Shown piece by piece: positions 18,829 through 29,561 of a stretch of 64,000 nucleotides of DNA (position 1 is its first letter; each line of letters starts with the position of its first letter). Location: the NCBI GenBank assembly GCA_022539475.1, contig VCMS01000028.1, positions 216,534 through 280,533 of the forward strand, given 5' to 3'. This DNA is from Gracilaria domingensis (Eukaryota; Rhodophyta; Florideophyceae; Gracilariales; Gracilariaceae). A program made the translations under genes and the position numbers. The notes beneath the pieces were generated by a model, which saw nothing but the letters and a program-made list of their open reading frames with translations, was not told the DNA's origin and searched no databases.

Positions 18829-19454
18829 GCAGCATAAAAAAACTCTAACTTGGACCAAGAATACGTCTCCATACGTTCACTTGGCACAAGTTCTGGGACT
18901 CGAGTTGTATGTGGCGTTAACTGTCTTGTGTGCGTGATTGGGCATGAATCCGCGCTTGGTGCGTGGAGGCGTTCTGTGAGGTAAAACCGTAATCCCAGGA
19001 GGATGTCGCTGCCTGGCAGAAGCAGACGCATTGCGAAAGCCTACAGCTTTCGGAATAGAAGTGTTCACTCTCCGTCTGTCTTTGAACGAAGCCGTATACT
19101 ATGCAAGGGTTCTCGATCATTTTATGTACGACCCGACAGCCTTGGATATGTTCCTCCTACAGTGCGTTCGCCTGCTAGTTTGAGTTGACCTTGTTTTCTT
19201 TCGACGACGGCAGTTTGAAGTGGTACAATGCTTCGTCATAGTATGGTTGATAGTTAGATGCGTTCTCGTACAATATAACCAGAAGAACTTGAACCATGCA
19301 GCCTACCCTTGCTGCATCTAGCTTAAGATACTGAAAGGGTAGAAGCCCATCCTTCGAACCATTTACATTACCAGCGGCGTTGACGAAGCTGAAATCGACG
19401 GGAAGCTTTGTTTTCAAAGAGTCCAATGCGAAGCCGAGTCAAGATGCGGAATCT
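18829..19454. other. Intergenic region upstream of the acidic protein gene
   Basis: No gene is supported on either strand; the short frames are unrelated to known families. Confidence 0.4.
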
Positions 19455-20618
19455 ATGGATAGGGAAAGTCATGCGGACGAAGGGGCCTTCGGAAGCTCAA
19501 AGCGCTCCGTGGAAACGCTTGAGAAGCCCCACTCTCGGGTGTCCGGGGAAGAAGAGAGTTCCAGAAAAGGAAGCACGGACACACATGACGCTTCCCGTTA
19601 TCGCTTGAAGAGTGGTGCAGATGCACAGGAAGACGTTAATGGGGCGGAAGATGGAAATGGTGCCGATACGGATGTACAGAAGGCACCTTCAATCGAAGCT
19701 CAAGCTAGAGACTTTAAGCAGCTGAGAAGCTTATTTGAGGACGATGATTCCGGACTTGATGGGATATTTGTGGTTGTTGAATCTTCTGAGGACACCATGG
19801 GTCATGGTGGAGGGTCTACTGGAAGCGAGAAGGAATCGCTAGGCGTGGAAGCGTATGTAGAGAAGCAGGACACAGAGGATGATTATGACGGTGATACTCG
19901 CCCTGCAACAGCGGCTCCCACTTCACGTGGAGGTCAGAAGAAAGAGGAAGAGGTCTCTGAAACGAGCATATCCGCCGTGCCCAGTGACATCGTCGTTCAC
20001 AACGTATCTTCGTTACTGAAAGTGACAGCACTGACTTCAGCTGCTCAGTTGCCGCACAAGAGTGCGGAGAGTGTACCAGAAAAGCTTGGAACGGAAGCAG
20101 CGCCTGACATGGGAGTGTGTGAGCAACCGGCTCTAGACTCACTACAAGACCTTTCCAAGCAAGTATCTGGACGTGTGGAAAGAATTGTATCTCTGTTTGA
20201 ATGTCGGTCTGGGGAGAGTTTAACGGGTGACGGACGTGAGGTGGAGTTAAAGGCCGAGAGTCGCAGTATCCGCACCGGGCTGTCGTGTGATAGTGGGGTT
20301 CTTGATATTGACAGTGAAGACGATAATTTGAAGACCACTAACCTAAACGCACAGGCGGCGGTGAAAGATGATGCTGAAGACAAAGGTTTGAAGGAAAGTG
20401 AAGAGGTGCAAAACGATGGCGATCAAGTTGCAGAGAGTCCTATTCTCGAGGATATGGTCGACTGTGTGGAGTCAAGGGAAACATCGGGGCTAGCGACAGA
20501 AGAAGCTGTGGATTTGATGCACTATGCAAGTGATGAGTCTTCTTCTACCTCAGTTGGCTCTTCCGAGGAAGCTTCCGGGACCTTCTCTCATCTCGTGAAC
20601 TCTTGCACGGTAATGTAA
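19455..20618 (+). CDS. Acidic, disordered Ser/Glu/Asp-rich protein
   Basis: A frame of 412 codons is open from 19,380, but it begins with TTG. The first ATG is at 19,455 (387 aa), and an upstream exon cannot be excluded. The composition is dominated by Glu, Asp, Ser and Gly, with no hydrophobic segment. Two short related motifs stand out in the disordered background: FKQLRSLFEDDDSGL (about residue 88) and VERIVSLFECRSGES (about 240), each a helix of the form (R/I)-x-S-L-F-E. They may be docking motifs. The final residues NSCTVM resemble a CaaX-like C-terminus (C-T-V-M), so prenylation is possible. Function unknown. Confidence 0.55.
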   Translation: MDRESHADEGAFGSSKRSVETLEKPHSRVSGEEESSRKGSTDTHDASRYRLKSGADAQEDVNGAEDGNGADTDVQKAPSIEAQARDFKQLRSLFEDDDSGLDGIFVVVESSEDTMGHGGGSTGSEKESLGVEAYVEKQDTEDDYDGDTRPATAAPTSRGGQKKEEEVSETSISAVPSDIVVHNVSSLLKVTALTSAAQLPHKSAESVPEKLGTEAAPDMGVCEQPALDSLQDLSKQVSGRVERIVSLFECRSGESLTGDGREVELKAESRSIRTGLSCDSGVLDIDSEDDNLKTTNLNAQAAVKDDAEDKGLKESEEVQNDGDQVAESPILEDMVDCVESRETSGLATEEAVDLMHYASDESSSTSVGSSEEASGTFSHLVNSCTVM

Positions 20619-20896
20619 AAGCATTTGGGTTCTGCTTGGGACCAAGTTGATAGTGGGAATGCCAAACTCTGTATCTATGACTGTATCTGTAGAACTAAAG
20701 TGCACCCAGTGTGGGAACAGTTTGAGCGGATGTTTCAGTGTTTGCGCCGCGCGGCCGCGCTGCAAAGTTTCTCAAAGTTTGCAGTGCGAACACAATAGTC
20801 ACACTTTAGTCACACTTCAAAATCTGAACTGGCTCGACGTGTGGACGCATCATCCCAGTGAATCATGCACGAGTGGCCCGTAGCGCCGCGAACGCG

Positions 20897-22162
20897 ATGG
20901 TGCATCGTCTCTGTTCCTCGTCGGCGTCCGTGTTCAAGCCGGCACGCGGCGCGCGGCTTTTAGATCTTCCCGACGACGTTCTTCTGCGGGTGCTGCGATC
21001 ACTGACCCGCGAAGATGGCCAGTCAAAAGCGGACACTCTGCGCGACGTCTGGAATGCTTCAACGACTTGCAAGCGAGTCTTTATGCTGATGGGGAAGGTT
21101 TTAAACGGGCTGCGCACGACGGATGTCGTTATGGAAGAGTACGCGTTGCAAGACGTACTGACGGCAATGCCAGAAGACGTTGTGCAGGGCGCACTGCTGA
21201 CGCTGCGATGGTTGAACGAGGAAAAGAGGGTGTCGCCGATAATACGAAAGGTACGACTGGGAGCAATGGCGCGCAACGAACTTCAGACGGTGCTGGAGCG
21301 GCTTCGATGCTGCGTTGCGTTAGAGGAGCTGTGGTTTGTGGACGCAATAGGCGGGGTGAGAATGCCAAGTGAAGTAGTACGCCGTGTGCAAGTACTCTCG
21401 ATCCTGTCGCCGCGCTCGCGCACGTTGAGGGGATTGCGAGAGGCGGGATGTTCACCGAAGAAACTGCAGCTGTTTTGTGTTGACGACGACTCGGCTGTGC
21501 AGCTGTACGGAGTATGGGGTGACTTGACGCGTAGGAGCGAAACCGTAGACGTCACGTGGTCCAGCAGCCTAGTGGCTAGGTACGAGAAGTGTGATATTCA
21601 GTTTGAAGGCTGGTATCTACCTATTGACGATGGGCAGTATATGAACATGCAAATCGATTCGGACTGTCGCTACACCGCGTTCGGCCCGCAGCAGGCGTTC
21701 AGGATGTACCCATGGACTGAAGATGGCGAGGGAAGACGCTATGGCTGGAATCCTGTTCGGCTGAATGATTGGCTTCCAAGCAAAAGTTGGAATATGAATA
21801 TGCTCAGAGAACCGTTGCCCTGTTCGAATATGTTAGGAGAAGAAGGGTTGATGACGGTAGTGGTGAACAGTTATAGCATAGGCACCAGTTTGCTCGCAAA
21901 TGATGGTGCGCTATTGAAGCAGTTCGCGTTTGAAATGTTGAGCGGTGAACGGAGAATCGACAAGCTGCACGTAGCTCTACCGCGCTATGAGATGAAAAAT
22001 GGAACGCGGCACACGGCTAAAGTCGCTGCGCAGCTGGTGCATGGGTTCGCATTGGCGGGCATTCGGGAGTTGGTAGTGAGCGCTTTGGTGTTCACGGAGT
22101 TGGCACACGAACGGCTGCCAATGACGGTCACTAGCGTGGGCGTGATTGATGATTTTGCATAG
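20897..22162 (+). CDS. F-box protein
   Basis: A 421-aa protein from the ATG at 20,897; the longer frame to 20,858 starts with GTG. An N-terminal F-box is visible at about residues 18-60 (LLDLPDDVLLRVLRSLT, then WNASTTCKRVFML). It would bind SKP1 in an SCF ubiquitin ligase. The rest is a leucine-containing helical and beta region with no clear WD40, kelch or LRR signature, so the substrate-binding fold is unknown. The 3' end overlaps, on the other strand, a decayed open frame that is probably not functional. Confidence 0.7.
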   Translation: MVHRLCSSSASVFKPARGARLLDLPDDVLLRVLRSLTREDGQSKADTLRDVWNASTTCKRVFMLMGKVLNGLRTTDVVMEEYALQDVLTAMPEDVVQGALLTLRWLNEEKRVSPIIRKVRLGAMARNELQTVLERLRCCVALEELWFVDAIGGVRMPSEVVRRVQVLSILSPRSRTLRGLREAGCSPKKLQLFCVDDDSAVQLYGVWGDLTRRSETVDVTWSSSLVARYEKCDIQFEGWYLPIDDGQYMNMQIDSDCRYTAFGPQQAFRMYPWTEDGEGRRYGWNPVRLNDWLPSKSWNMNMLREPLPCSNMLGEEGLMTVVVNSYSIGTSLLANDGALLKQFAFEMLSGERRIDKLHVALPRYEMKNGTRHTAKVAAQLVHGFALAGIRELVVSALVFTELAHERLPMTVTSVGVIDDFA

Positions 22163-23325
22163 ACTGAATTCCTCTCAGACTCTAAACGCTTCATACGCGT
22201 CGGCGGCGCTTCGTGACGAGCCGCAAGCCTCACATATGCGCAGCTTGTACTTCCATAGTCCATCTTAGGGAAATGAGCAAGCCGACGAGAAGCCTGCCGA
22301 CTGTGACTCCACGACTTGAACTTTTCGTCGTATTCTCCTTCGTGCACCCGGCTCATCCATTTCTCACGCCCCAGTTCAATATATTTCAACCAGCGAATCC
22401 GTGGCAGCGACTGTCTGATGCGCCAATCAATGGCTGTCTGCCCAAGTTTGACGGCGGATACCTTTGGCTCTTGATGCAAACCGCTCATCTTGCAGCAATC
22501 TGCGTACTGGGCACGAAGCATTGTCAGATAAGCACCAACACCATCAACGATACCGTCTACCACGAATAAGGGCAAATCATCCTCATCCTTCTCTCTGTCA
22601 TCATGCGCAGTTACTGATATACCGCTGCTAACGGCCTTTCTGTGTTCGATCTTGCGGCGAAGCATGAAGCGCATCATCTCAACTGTCTCTTCCGCAAAAT
22701 CGTTCGTTGCTTAGGCTTCTCAACGGATCAACATGCTTTTTCAATACCAGCTGTGCTTGTCGAGGATGGTCACAATGGCATTGGTATTGCAGATCATACC
22801 ACAAGGACTTGCATGCGGACCAAGGCTCGCGTCCGGGATCCCAGTGTTCGTTAAGATTATTTGAAGAGCGCTCTTTTTGTGAAAGAACGATCTTCAGAGA
22901 AGTGAAGCCTATTGCCGTCCATGCTCCGCTGGTTGTGCGGGTTTGCACAAATGTTGTAGAAAATGTAGCGAGGATGCGAAGTCACGTATTGCACCTGCCA
23001 ATGGCGTTCTAGCTGGGGATGTAGGTAAACCACGCTTGATTGAAGGCGAAACATCTGGTCTTCCTGACGTAGTTTTAGTTCGTGAAGCGGGAACTAAAGA
23101 ATAAGTAACATTATCGCAAGACGAGGTGAACATGGTAATAGCACGCCGCCGAATAGGGGCCGACTGTTTCAAAGGATGCCCCCTACTTGGACGTAGAAAA
23201 GTCGTTCGGGCGCCAGACCAATTAGATCGACTGTGCGCCCTACAAAATAACCCGCAGTCTGTGGGCCACAGAACTTCTTGGCCTTTTCGAGAAAGGTTCT
23301 TCTTCTTCATTAATGCGGACAACAT
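21985..23325 (-). pseudogene. Decayed minus-strand coding remnant, family unknown
   Basis: Several minus-strand frames in succession read like real protein rather than noise. They lie at 22,909-23,325, at 22,857-23,054 (HWQVQYVTSHPRYIFYNIC), at 22,679-22,948 (SLWYDLQYQCHCDHP) and at 21,985-22,677 (RWLKYIELGREKW, then HEGEYDEKFKSW). No one frame is complete, so the sequence is broken in several places. It resembles an old mobile-element gene, and a SINE-like insertion lies at its upstream end. No catalytic motif can be named. Confidence 0.35.
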
Positions 23326-23515
23326 CCGCTAATTCCTAGGATGTCCTAAAACTAACGTTACAGAAATCTTTCTCTCGTCAGAAAGGCCAAAAATCCATGT
23401 GGATGTTGTCTAATCAAGTCAGGAAGAGTAAGATTTTGACGCTCAGCTACTGGGAGAAGTTTCTCGGCGAGTGGAGCTTGTTAAAGGGCAGCGCAAAAGA
23501 AAGGTTCTTCTTCTT
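23290..23515 (-). mobile_element. SINE-like insertion with 18-bp target-site duplication, copy B
   Basis: A 190-bp non-coding unit (23,308-23,497) is flanked by perfect direct repeats AGAAAGGTTCTTCTTCTT at 23,290-23,307 and 23,498-23,515. The unit is the inverted counterpart of 10,700-10,875. Long exact duplications of this size are typical of insertion by target-primed reverse transcription. No pol III A/B boxes can be pointed to with confidence and no long poly(A) tail is seen, so the family is unresolved. Confidence 0.65.
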
Positions 23516-24342
23516 TTCAAAGACCACAACCTTTAATTCTAGGACTTGCCAGGGTAGTTAGATAAAGTTTCTCTTGTAGCCTTGCTGTAAATTGGTAATA
23601 ATTGTCTAAACAAAGAGGAAGAACATACAAAGTTTTGGGTACAGAATGTTGAAAGCAGAAGCCTCCGAAATGTCGAATGTAAGACAAATATCCTTGGTAC
23701 GTCATCTCCATGCAAAAAGCTCAAAGAAAACCTTTCTTCTTCTTCTTTATTATGAGCGCGTTACATTAATTACTCGTATCGCGAGGGGCTATAATGAGAA
23801 ATAAGGAAGCCCCCAGCAACCTATAATACGTCTCCAGGAAAGTCTAGTCACTGGCTGCAAACTTACAACCGTGTTACGCTCACTTCATGACTACATTAGT
23901 CTCCCGGAAAAGAATTAGACCTCTAAGGTTGTCTCGTCTGCCAGATCATTTTGTCACCGTTGATTATCGCCGTTTCATCTTTTGCTTTATCTCTTATCCA
24001 CTTCAGTCATCCTCTCTGAGCTCGTCGGCTAAGGGGCACACCACGACAAGGCGATCAGCACGTGCCTCTCTTTGCCTTACAAGAGGTTATGTCGGCATTC
24101 CTTCACTCAGTTCTCATTTCATTGGCGAAACCAGATGAAAGAACAGCCAGTCGCTTCACATCGTTCTCCGACTCTGGGCAGGTGCGTAACAGAATCTCCG
24201 AGAAAAACCCTGGAGAAAACCCCCATATGGTTGCCTCCGTTGGAGTATTCACTCCATGAGGGGGGAAAGCCAGGGAAAACAACGGCAAGATCGTTCTCCG
24301 ATGGTCGGCTCGTGGCCTGCTGTTTGCGTGCAGCTAGTCGGG
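23516..24342. other. Intergenic/repeat region, no intact gene
   Basis: A 64-codon minus-strand frame at 23,517-23,711 (YLSYIRHFGGFCFQ) reads like a protein fragment but cannot be assigned. AAAACC/CTTCTTCTT motifs like the SINE target recur near 23,725. Otherwise nothing is supported. Confidence 0.35.
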
Positions 24343-24539
24343 CGTCTTTTGACGACGTACCACCCAGGTCCGTGAGGGCGATCGGCGAGTTGACCGATTG
24401 CCTGGTCGAGTTTAGCGACATCCCTAGTCCGGGGAGGCGGTCGGTGCGCCGATCACCTATGCGAGTTTAACGACTTCCCGAGTCCGTGGCAGCGATCGGT
24501 CCGCCACTCACTGGGGCGAGTTTAACGACATCCCGGGTC
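24343..24539 (+). repeat. 55-bp minisatellite, about 3.5 units
   Basis: Units start with CGAGTTTA(A/G)CGAC at 24,407, 24,462 and 24,517 (the last is partial), each 55 bp. A more diverged unit lies before them at about 24,343-24,406. Each unit contains a GTCCG-GG-GGC(G/A)-TCGG core. Divergence between units is about 25% by eye. Confidence 0.8.
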
Positions 24540-25770
24540 AAGAAAACCTTTATTTGTCCGTATCTAGATATCCTGTATTTCATATAAAGTTCTTATATCA
24601 TTGTCGACAATGGATTCTGCTGTTTTCATTTGTCCATCTTCGCCCTGCATCAACAGAACAAAAAGGAAAACTCGATGCGGAGCAACACACATGCAGTGGG
24701 TTTAGGAGATGGTAGCAGATGCGTTAAGGATAAATCCCAGACGACGCCCATGAAATCAGAGATGGGAAAGCGGCGTCCAAAGGTTTAATCGTCATAAAAC
24801 ACTACCAGATTACCACTAACCATGTCAATGGCAGTCAATGTCCACATAGATGGTAAGCCTCCTTGTTGAAGCGTGCCTTCCTGTAGGGAACGTTCGTCTT
24901 AAACTTGCAATTGAATACATATCTCAGTACTTTCGATACCACAAGAATTTGACATAAGCACGAAAACTGCAGTAAGCTCTTCACCGATTGTTTACTGAGA
25001 CTGAACTAAACTCCGCAGAAGACTCCGTCTCGCATTGGACCTATCATGTTCTGTCTCGAAGCAAAGCATCCGATTCATTCGCCAGACAGAACGTGATAGA
25101 CAAGAACGGAATACGAAGACGAAGGCAGCAAGCATTAGAAGGACCCTGTGATAATAAATCTGAAATCCGAAGTCCGTTGCACTGAGACATACAACAAGAA
25201 ACGCGTTGGACTTCGGGCGGTTCACTCAGAACACGATTGAACACTTATTCAAATGCTGCGTAGACATTCTTCGGAATATACTTCTTTGATACAGGAGCCA
25301 TAGTCTTTTCTAGCATATTAGCTTACTCTACATCAATTGGTTCTGGTACACTTCTTGTTTAGAAAAAAGAACCGAAGTTCAAGCCTGATCCAATCGTGAA
25401 AGACAACGAAGACTCGCAAAATCGTCAGTGACTCGCGGAATGTTGTGCCACTTTCCGATATGCGCATCTACCTCGCACCGATATCTTGATTTTCAGATGG
25501 TATCTAACGCAAAAACCAGCTCTGCGCCGTCGTCTTTGTATGTCACGGGAAGTAGAACGGCACTTGGAATGTTCCTGTGTCGCAATAAAACACAGCGCCT
25601 GTCAGCACTTCCGATGGACACAGTCTAGACAAGTTTGGGTCGGTAGGAGTCGGTATATTCCTATTCTTGCGTATGTATCACCTTCTCATCAGAATCGTAT
25701 GCTTTTGAACTTGCTGGAGGATGAACTATGGAAGCTTGGAAACGGAAATGCTCCACGGTAATATCAGATG
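24540..25770. other. Intergenic region, no supported gene
   Basis: Open frames are short, overlap on both strands and resemble nothing known. No tRNA or clear repeat was found. Confidence 0.4.
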
Positions 25771-26721
25771 TCAGAGAAGTGTAGTTGCTCGGAGGTTAAC
25801 GGCAGAGGCTCGCTCTGCTTGCGACCTTGCCTCCTGCAAGTCACTTTCTGTCAGGTGCTTTTCCGCCTTCCTCTTAAGGACAACTACCATATCGTTGGCG
25901 CCAGTGAGTCTGGTCTGTACAAACTGCTCTATTTCAGAACGAACAAGATTTTCAATCTGTTCTCTAACGGGAATGGGAACAGCACCCCAACCAACACTGC
26001 TCTCCACAGTCATGTCAAGGATTGGCTTTTGTGGGAAGCCAATCCTGAGACTCGTCATATCTTTCGAAAACGAGCAGCGAATCATACCATTAAGATAGAT
26101 ACCAGTGACCTTTGTGAGGCAGTTGAAACTGAGTCCCCATCTGTAACCAACGGCGGAAACCGAAACCCACCAACTAGCAGGTGACCATTGGACGTGCCAT
26201 TCCGAGTAAGCCAGGTCGCGCCATAACGATAACGAAATCCGCGGTGCTTCACCCTTGACACATGGCATAGAGCATTCAACATGACGCAACTCATCCACAA
26301 CATCTAGAGTTTCCAAGGCGGAAGAAAGCAAATGTCGAAGTGAACGCGCGTAGAATGCTTCGGTCATTTCGGGAGTGAGTGCCAGCGCTGAAACAAATGA
26401 AGACGACGCCTGTTCCCATTGTCTCAATCGCATTTCGTTCAGCATACATCGCTGCACCAGTTGTTCGTGTGAGAGCGTCTTGAGATGAGCGCGCAGGTCT
26501 TCATCAGTGTCGGCATGCACAGGTGGTGTTTTCGGAAATGCTGGAGGATTTGTATATGAGAGAGGCGGGACAGAGTTCCCTTTCATCTCTTCTCGATTAG
26601 TCTTCCCATACGGACCGGGTCTTGTATGATTCTGCGATGAGTTGGCTGAGCTGGAAGAAGGGTGATAATTACTATCAGCAAGACTTCGCTCCGAACGCAA
26701 TTCCGAGGGGATTTTGTGCAT
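25771..26721 (-). CDS. SMP-domain-like lipid transfer protein
   Basis: A 316-aa protein from the ATG at 26,721. After a Ser/Pro/Asn-rich tail (1-80), the region 95-300 resembles a synaptotagmin-like mitochondrial-lipid-binding (SMP/TULIP) domain. It contains a helix, then VTGIYLNGMIRCSFSKDMTS, then LRIGFPQKPILDMTVESS, and a helix carrying VREQIENLVRSEIEQFVQTR, the usual order of SMP strands and closing helix. SMP proteins move lipids at ER-mitochondria, ER-vacuole or ER-plasma membrane contacts. No transmembrane segment or C2 domain is visible, so it may act as a soluble subunit, like Mdm12. The exact family is not settled. Confidence 0.5.
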   Translation of the reverse strand: MHKIPSELRSERSLADSNYHPSSSSANSSQNHTRPGPYGKTNREEMKGNSVPPLSYTNPPAFPKTPPVHADTDEDLRAHLKTLSHEQLVQRCMLNEMRLRQWEQASSSFVSALALTPEMTEAFYARSLRHLLSSALETLDVVDELRHVECSMPCVKGEAPRISLSLWRDLAYSEWHVQWSPASWWVSVSAVGYRWGLSFNCLTKVTGIYLNGMIRCSFSKDMTSLRIGFPQKPILDMTVESSVGWGAVPIPVREQIENLVRSEIEQFVQTRLTGANDMVVVLKRKAEKHLTESDLQEARSQAERASAVNLRATTLL

Positions 26722-27382
26722 CTCAGGGAAAATCGAGGCTGCACGCTGATGTAGGGAAATATGGCACAGCAGTGTCAGGCTTTTAAATGGATACAAGGAT
26801 AACGCGCGTTCAGAGGCCAGTGATGCTCAGCGCAGTGCGCACACCGCAATGCGCAGCAAACGTGCCAGGTGCCCTTTAGTACGTTCTACCAAATACCTCC
26901 TACCGGGTTTCAGAGATGCGGCACAAACAATGCCCCTTGCTTCCTTTCACAAACAACTGAACGGTATGTCTTCAAACACCGGACATTGTCCGCTGTCACG
27001 AAGAAGCGCTCTTTCATATTGATAGTGAGATACGCGACGAAGCCCGCTTTGCGTTGTGTGCGAATGGACCCGGGTTTTACAGTATGAACCTCCAGCAGGA
27101 ATGAGACTGAATGGCTCTTTTGAAGAGAACGACCTCCCGTTCTCATTCCAGCTCGCGCTGGGCCCGGCTCGCTGACGTTCAAAAGCGATTTGAAAGAACC
27201 CATCTAGACTTGCCTTGGCGACGGACTCGAAGGGAACTCGATGAATATATTCCGCTTAGATCTAAATGAGCCTTCCCCTCATGCACGTACCTAAGTTTCT
27301 GAACGCCCAATCCATCGTAGTGGCGGTGATTTGATGTTTGCTCTCCATACCTCGCGTTGAAAAAGCCCATTTGTTTCGTAGT
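26722..27382. other. Intergenic region between two minus-strand genes
   Basis: A 97-codon minus-strand frame (26,910-27,203) has a plausible stretch (AGFVAYLTINMKERFFVTAD) but no family or promoter. No other feature is seen. Confidence 0.35.
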
Positions 27383-28843
27383 TCAGGATTCATCATCTAC
27401 TGTGAGTACGATCTTCCCTACATTTTGGCCACTCTGGAAATACCGGAGGGCATCTGGAGCCTCCTTAAACCGATACGTCTTCCCCACGGTTGGTTTTGCG
27501 AGTTGCATTGCTTCTATCTCGCTGAACCCCCTTTCTAAGAGTTCGTAATCATTGAAATAGTACACAAGGTTAAAACTTGATATGGTCTTTCCTTCATCGA
27601 TGGTAGAGAGAAGATCCAACTTAGGTCGCCTGAGAAATTTCCATCCAAGTTGGATAAGGTTCTTCAAACCACCCCTCAAGATACTCACTGTTCCAGACGG
27701 CACTATGCTAGCAGAACCCATCAATATGTATCTTCCACCACGATTTAAGAGCCTGTACCCAGCATCAAAGTAATCACCGAGCAAGGAATCGACCACAACA
27801 TCCACTCCATCACCGCCGAGTATCTTTCTTACTGCCTCTTCGAATCCGTCTCGATCATCTTGTCCTCTCACAATAATGTGTTCTCGATCTATTCCATGAT
27901 CTTGCAGAGTTCCTATTTTTCTCTCTGATCCTACCACAGCCACAACTTCACCTCCTACTTTCTGAACCATCTTGACCAAATTCAATCCAACTCCCCCTGC
28001 AGCAGAATGAACGAGAACAACTTTTCGTTCGCTGGTAGTCAACAACGGTCGTTCTCCATTACTAGGAATACCTCCTAGCGCACATAACGAATACCAGGCT
28101 GTAAAAACCTGCGCGCCGAACGCAGCCCCTTCTTCAAAGCTCCACCCACTCGGCAAAGATCGGACGCGTCTATAATCAACATTCACCGACGTTGTGTAAG
28201 CCCCAAATCTGACGAGCGCGTAGACACGGTCATTCGGCGCAAACTGGGTCACGTTTTCACCAACAGCGTCTACCACACCACTGATTTCAAATCCAGGGCA
28301 GAAAGGAGGATCTCCAGCCGCTGTGTAGAAGCCAAGCACGGCGATCACGTCTGCAAAGTTAAGTCCGATCGCCCTCACTCGAATGCGAACCTCATTTCCA
28401 ACCTTTTGAGATCACGTTAGAGTACCGCTATGAATCGCTCTGTGCGTCATAATAAGACTTACCGGTTGTGCAGGAACAAATTCTTCGAGTTTAAGGTTGC
28501 CAACATCACCATAGGAATGTGTGACCCAACGCGTAGAAGAGGTTTCCGATGCTGACATTCTCACTCTTAATGTCGAAGTAGTACTGAGGGCTTGTTTCTT
28601 TCGGTAACGACAGGGATAACTGTACCACTCCTTTCGAAGAAATTGCTGTGACAGTTTTCCGCGGGTACTGTTGGAACCAAGGGTTCCAAAGGTACCAGAG
28701 GTACTATTGGCCCTCCAGGCAAGTCTTTTGGCATAGCAGCTCGTAGGCTGGTAATGAAGAAAAAGGCGGCTTACAGAAGCGTGAGTAGTGATACCAAAGG
28801 CACTTTTAGCAACCACAAAGTTAAGTATTGCGGGCTTTGACAT
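27383..28843 (-). CDS. VAT1-like/quinone oxidoreductase (MDR family) with one 60-nt intron
   Basis: Exon 1 is 28,843-28,463 and exon 2 is 28,402-27,383, with the intron at 28,462-28,403 (GTAAGT...AAAAG, phase 0), giving ...EFVPAQP joined to VGNEVRIRV. The medium-chain dehydrogenase/reductase pattern is clear: GLNFADVIAVLGFY, then PPFCPGFEISGVVDAVGE, the NAD(P)-binding VLVHSAAGGVGLNLVKM, and VDVVVDSLLGDYFDAGYRLL. It lacks the catalytic and structural zinc ligands of alcohol dehydrogenases, as quinone oxidoreductases and VAT1 do. The first 100 residues are Arg/Ser/Thr-rich with few acids and look like a mitochondrial or plastid targeting peptide. If the downstream ATG (ASETSSTRW) is used, the protein is cytosolic. 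It probably reduces quinones or reactive enones with NADPH. Confidence 0.85.
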
Positions 28844-29354
28844 GTGATTGTTCACGAGAAGAGAATCCTCGAATGCTTTGAGCGAGGTTGATTATATCGT
28901 TTTCTTGCTTAGGGTGTTAGTTAGTGCCTGAGTGGACTCTGGCAAAGTTGGACAAGTTGTTCCAACTTTTAAGTTTTGTGATATAAGTTGCAGTGAGTTC
29001 CGCTGTGTGATTAGTGTCTTTCGCAAACATGTCCAAGAATTTGAGGAGAAGAAAAGACGGATGGTTACCCGTCCACAGGGCTACTTTTTAGTCTGCTGTT
29101 TTAATGCTTTACCGTAGAGGACGAATTAATGTTGAGCGTCATTGCTGGTTCCCTGTCAACATAGCTCGTGCGTGAATCGCAGCAGCTCGATGAAAGGGTA
29201 AGTTGCCAAGGGTAGAAGGATACCGCACTAAATCTTTGGGAAGACAGAAGGATATAAAAGGGTACTCGATTCTGAGATTGTCGTTCTTGTCCCTGAAAGG
29301 TCCTTCTCGAGTGAATCTGGGATTACAGAGAACACAGCTTAAAAGACCGGTCGA

Positions 29355-29561
29355 ATGAAAACTGTGCTTCTTGCCAGCGCTGCCAGCGCTGAACGCGACG
29401 TCGACTCAGTCGACGTCGCGTTCAGCGCTGGCAGCTGCCTGATAACAAGGCTGATTTTGAGATTTTACACATGTTCTCAAATTCTGAATTTGATAGCATG
29501 TCCAAAATCTGAGCGCCACTCCATGCGCTCTATGGCAACCGTGCACCTTGAAAATCTTTAA
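29355..29561 (+). CDS. Small possible secreted peptide or truncated gene start
   Basis: 68 codons from an ATG about 100 bp downstream of a TATA box, starting MKTVLLASAASAERD, which reads like the first part of a signal peptide. The next codons are encoded within a perfect palindrome, and the rest shows no family. Either a short real peptide or the 5' stub of a gene altered by an inverted duplication. Confidence 0.25.
   Translation: MKTVLLASAASAERDVDSVDVAFSAGSCLITRLILRFYTCSQILNLIACPKSERHSMRSMATVHLENL
29379..29435. repeat. Perfect 57-bp palindrome: 28-bp arms, 1-nt centre
   Basis: Bases 29,379-29,406 are exactly complementary in reverse to 29,408-29,435, with the single base C at 29,407 between them. 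The arms include CAGCGCTG, CGCGACGTCG and TCGAC blocks. In RNA it would form a hairpin with essentially no loop. The same single-C-centre design is seen in three palindromes at 54,975-55,168. Confidence 0.95.

Noticed and set aside
24343-24539. CRISPR-like array in the 55-bp repeats
   Set aside because: Units are contiguous and diverged, without spacers; it is a minisatellite in a eukaryotic genome.
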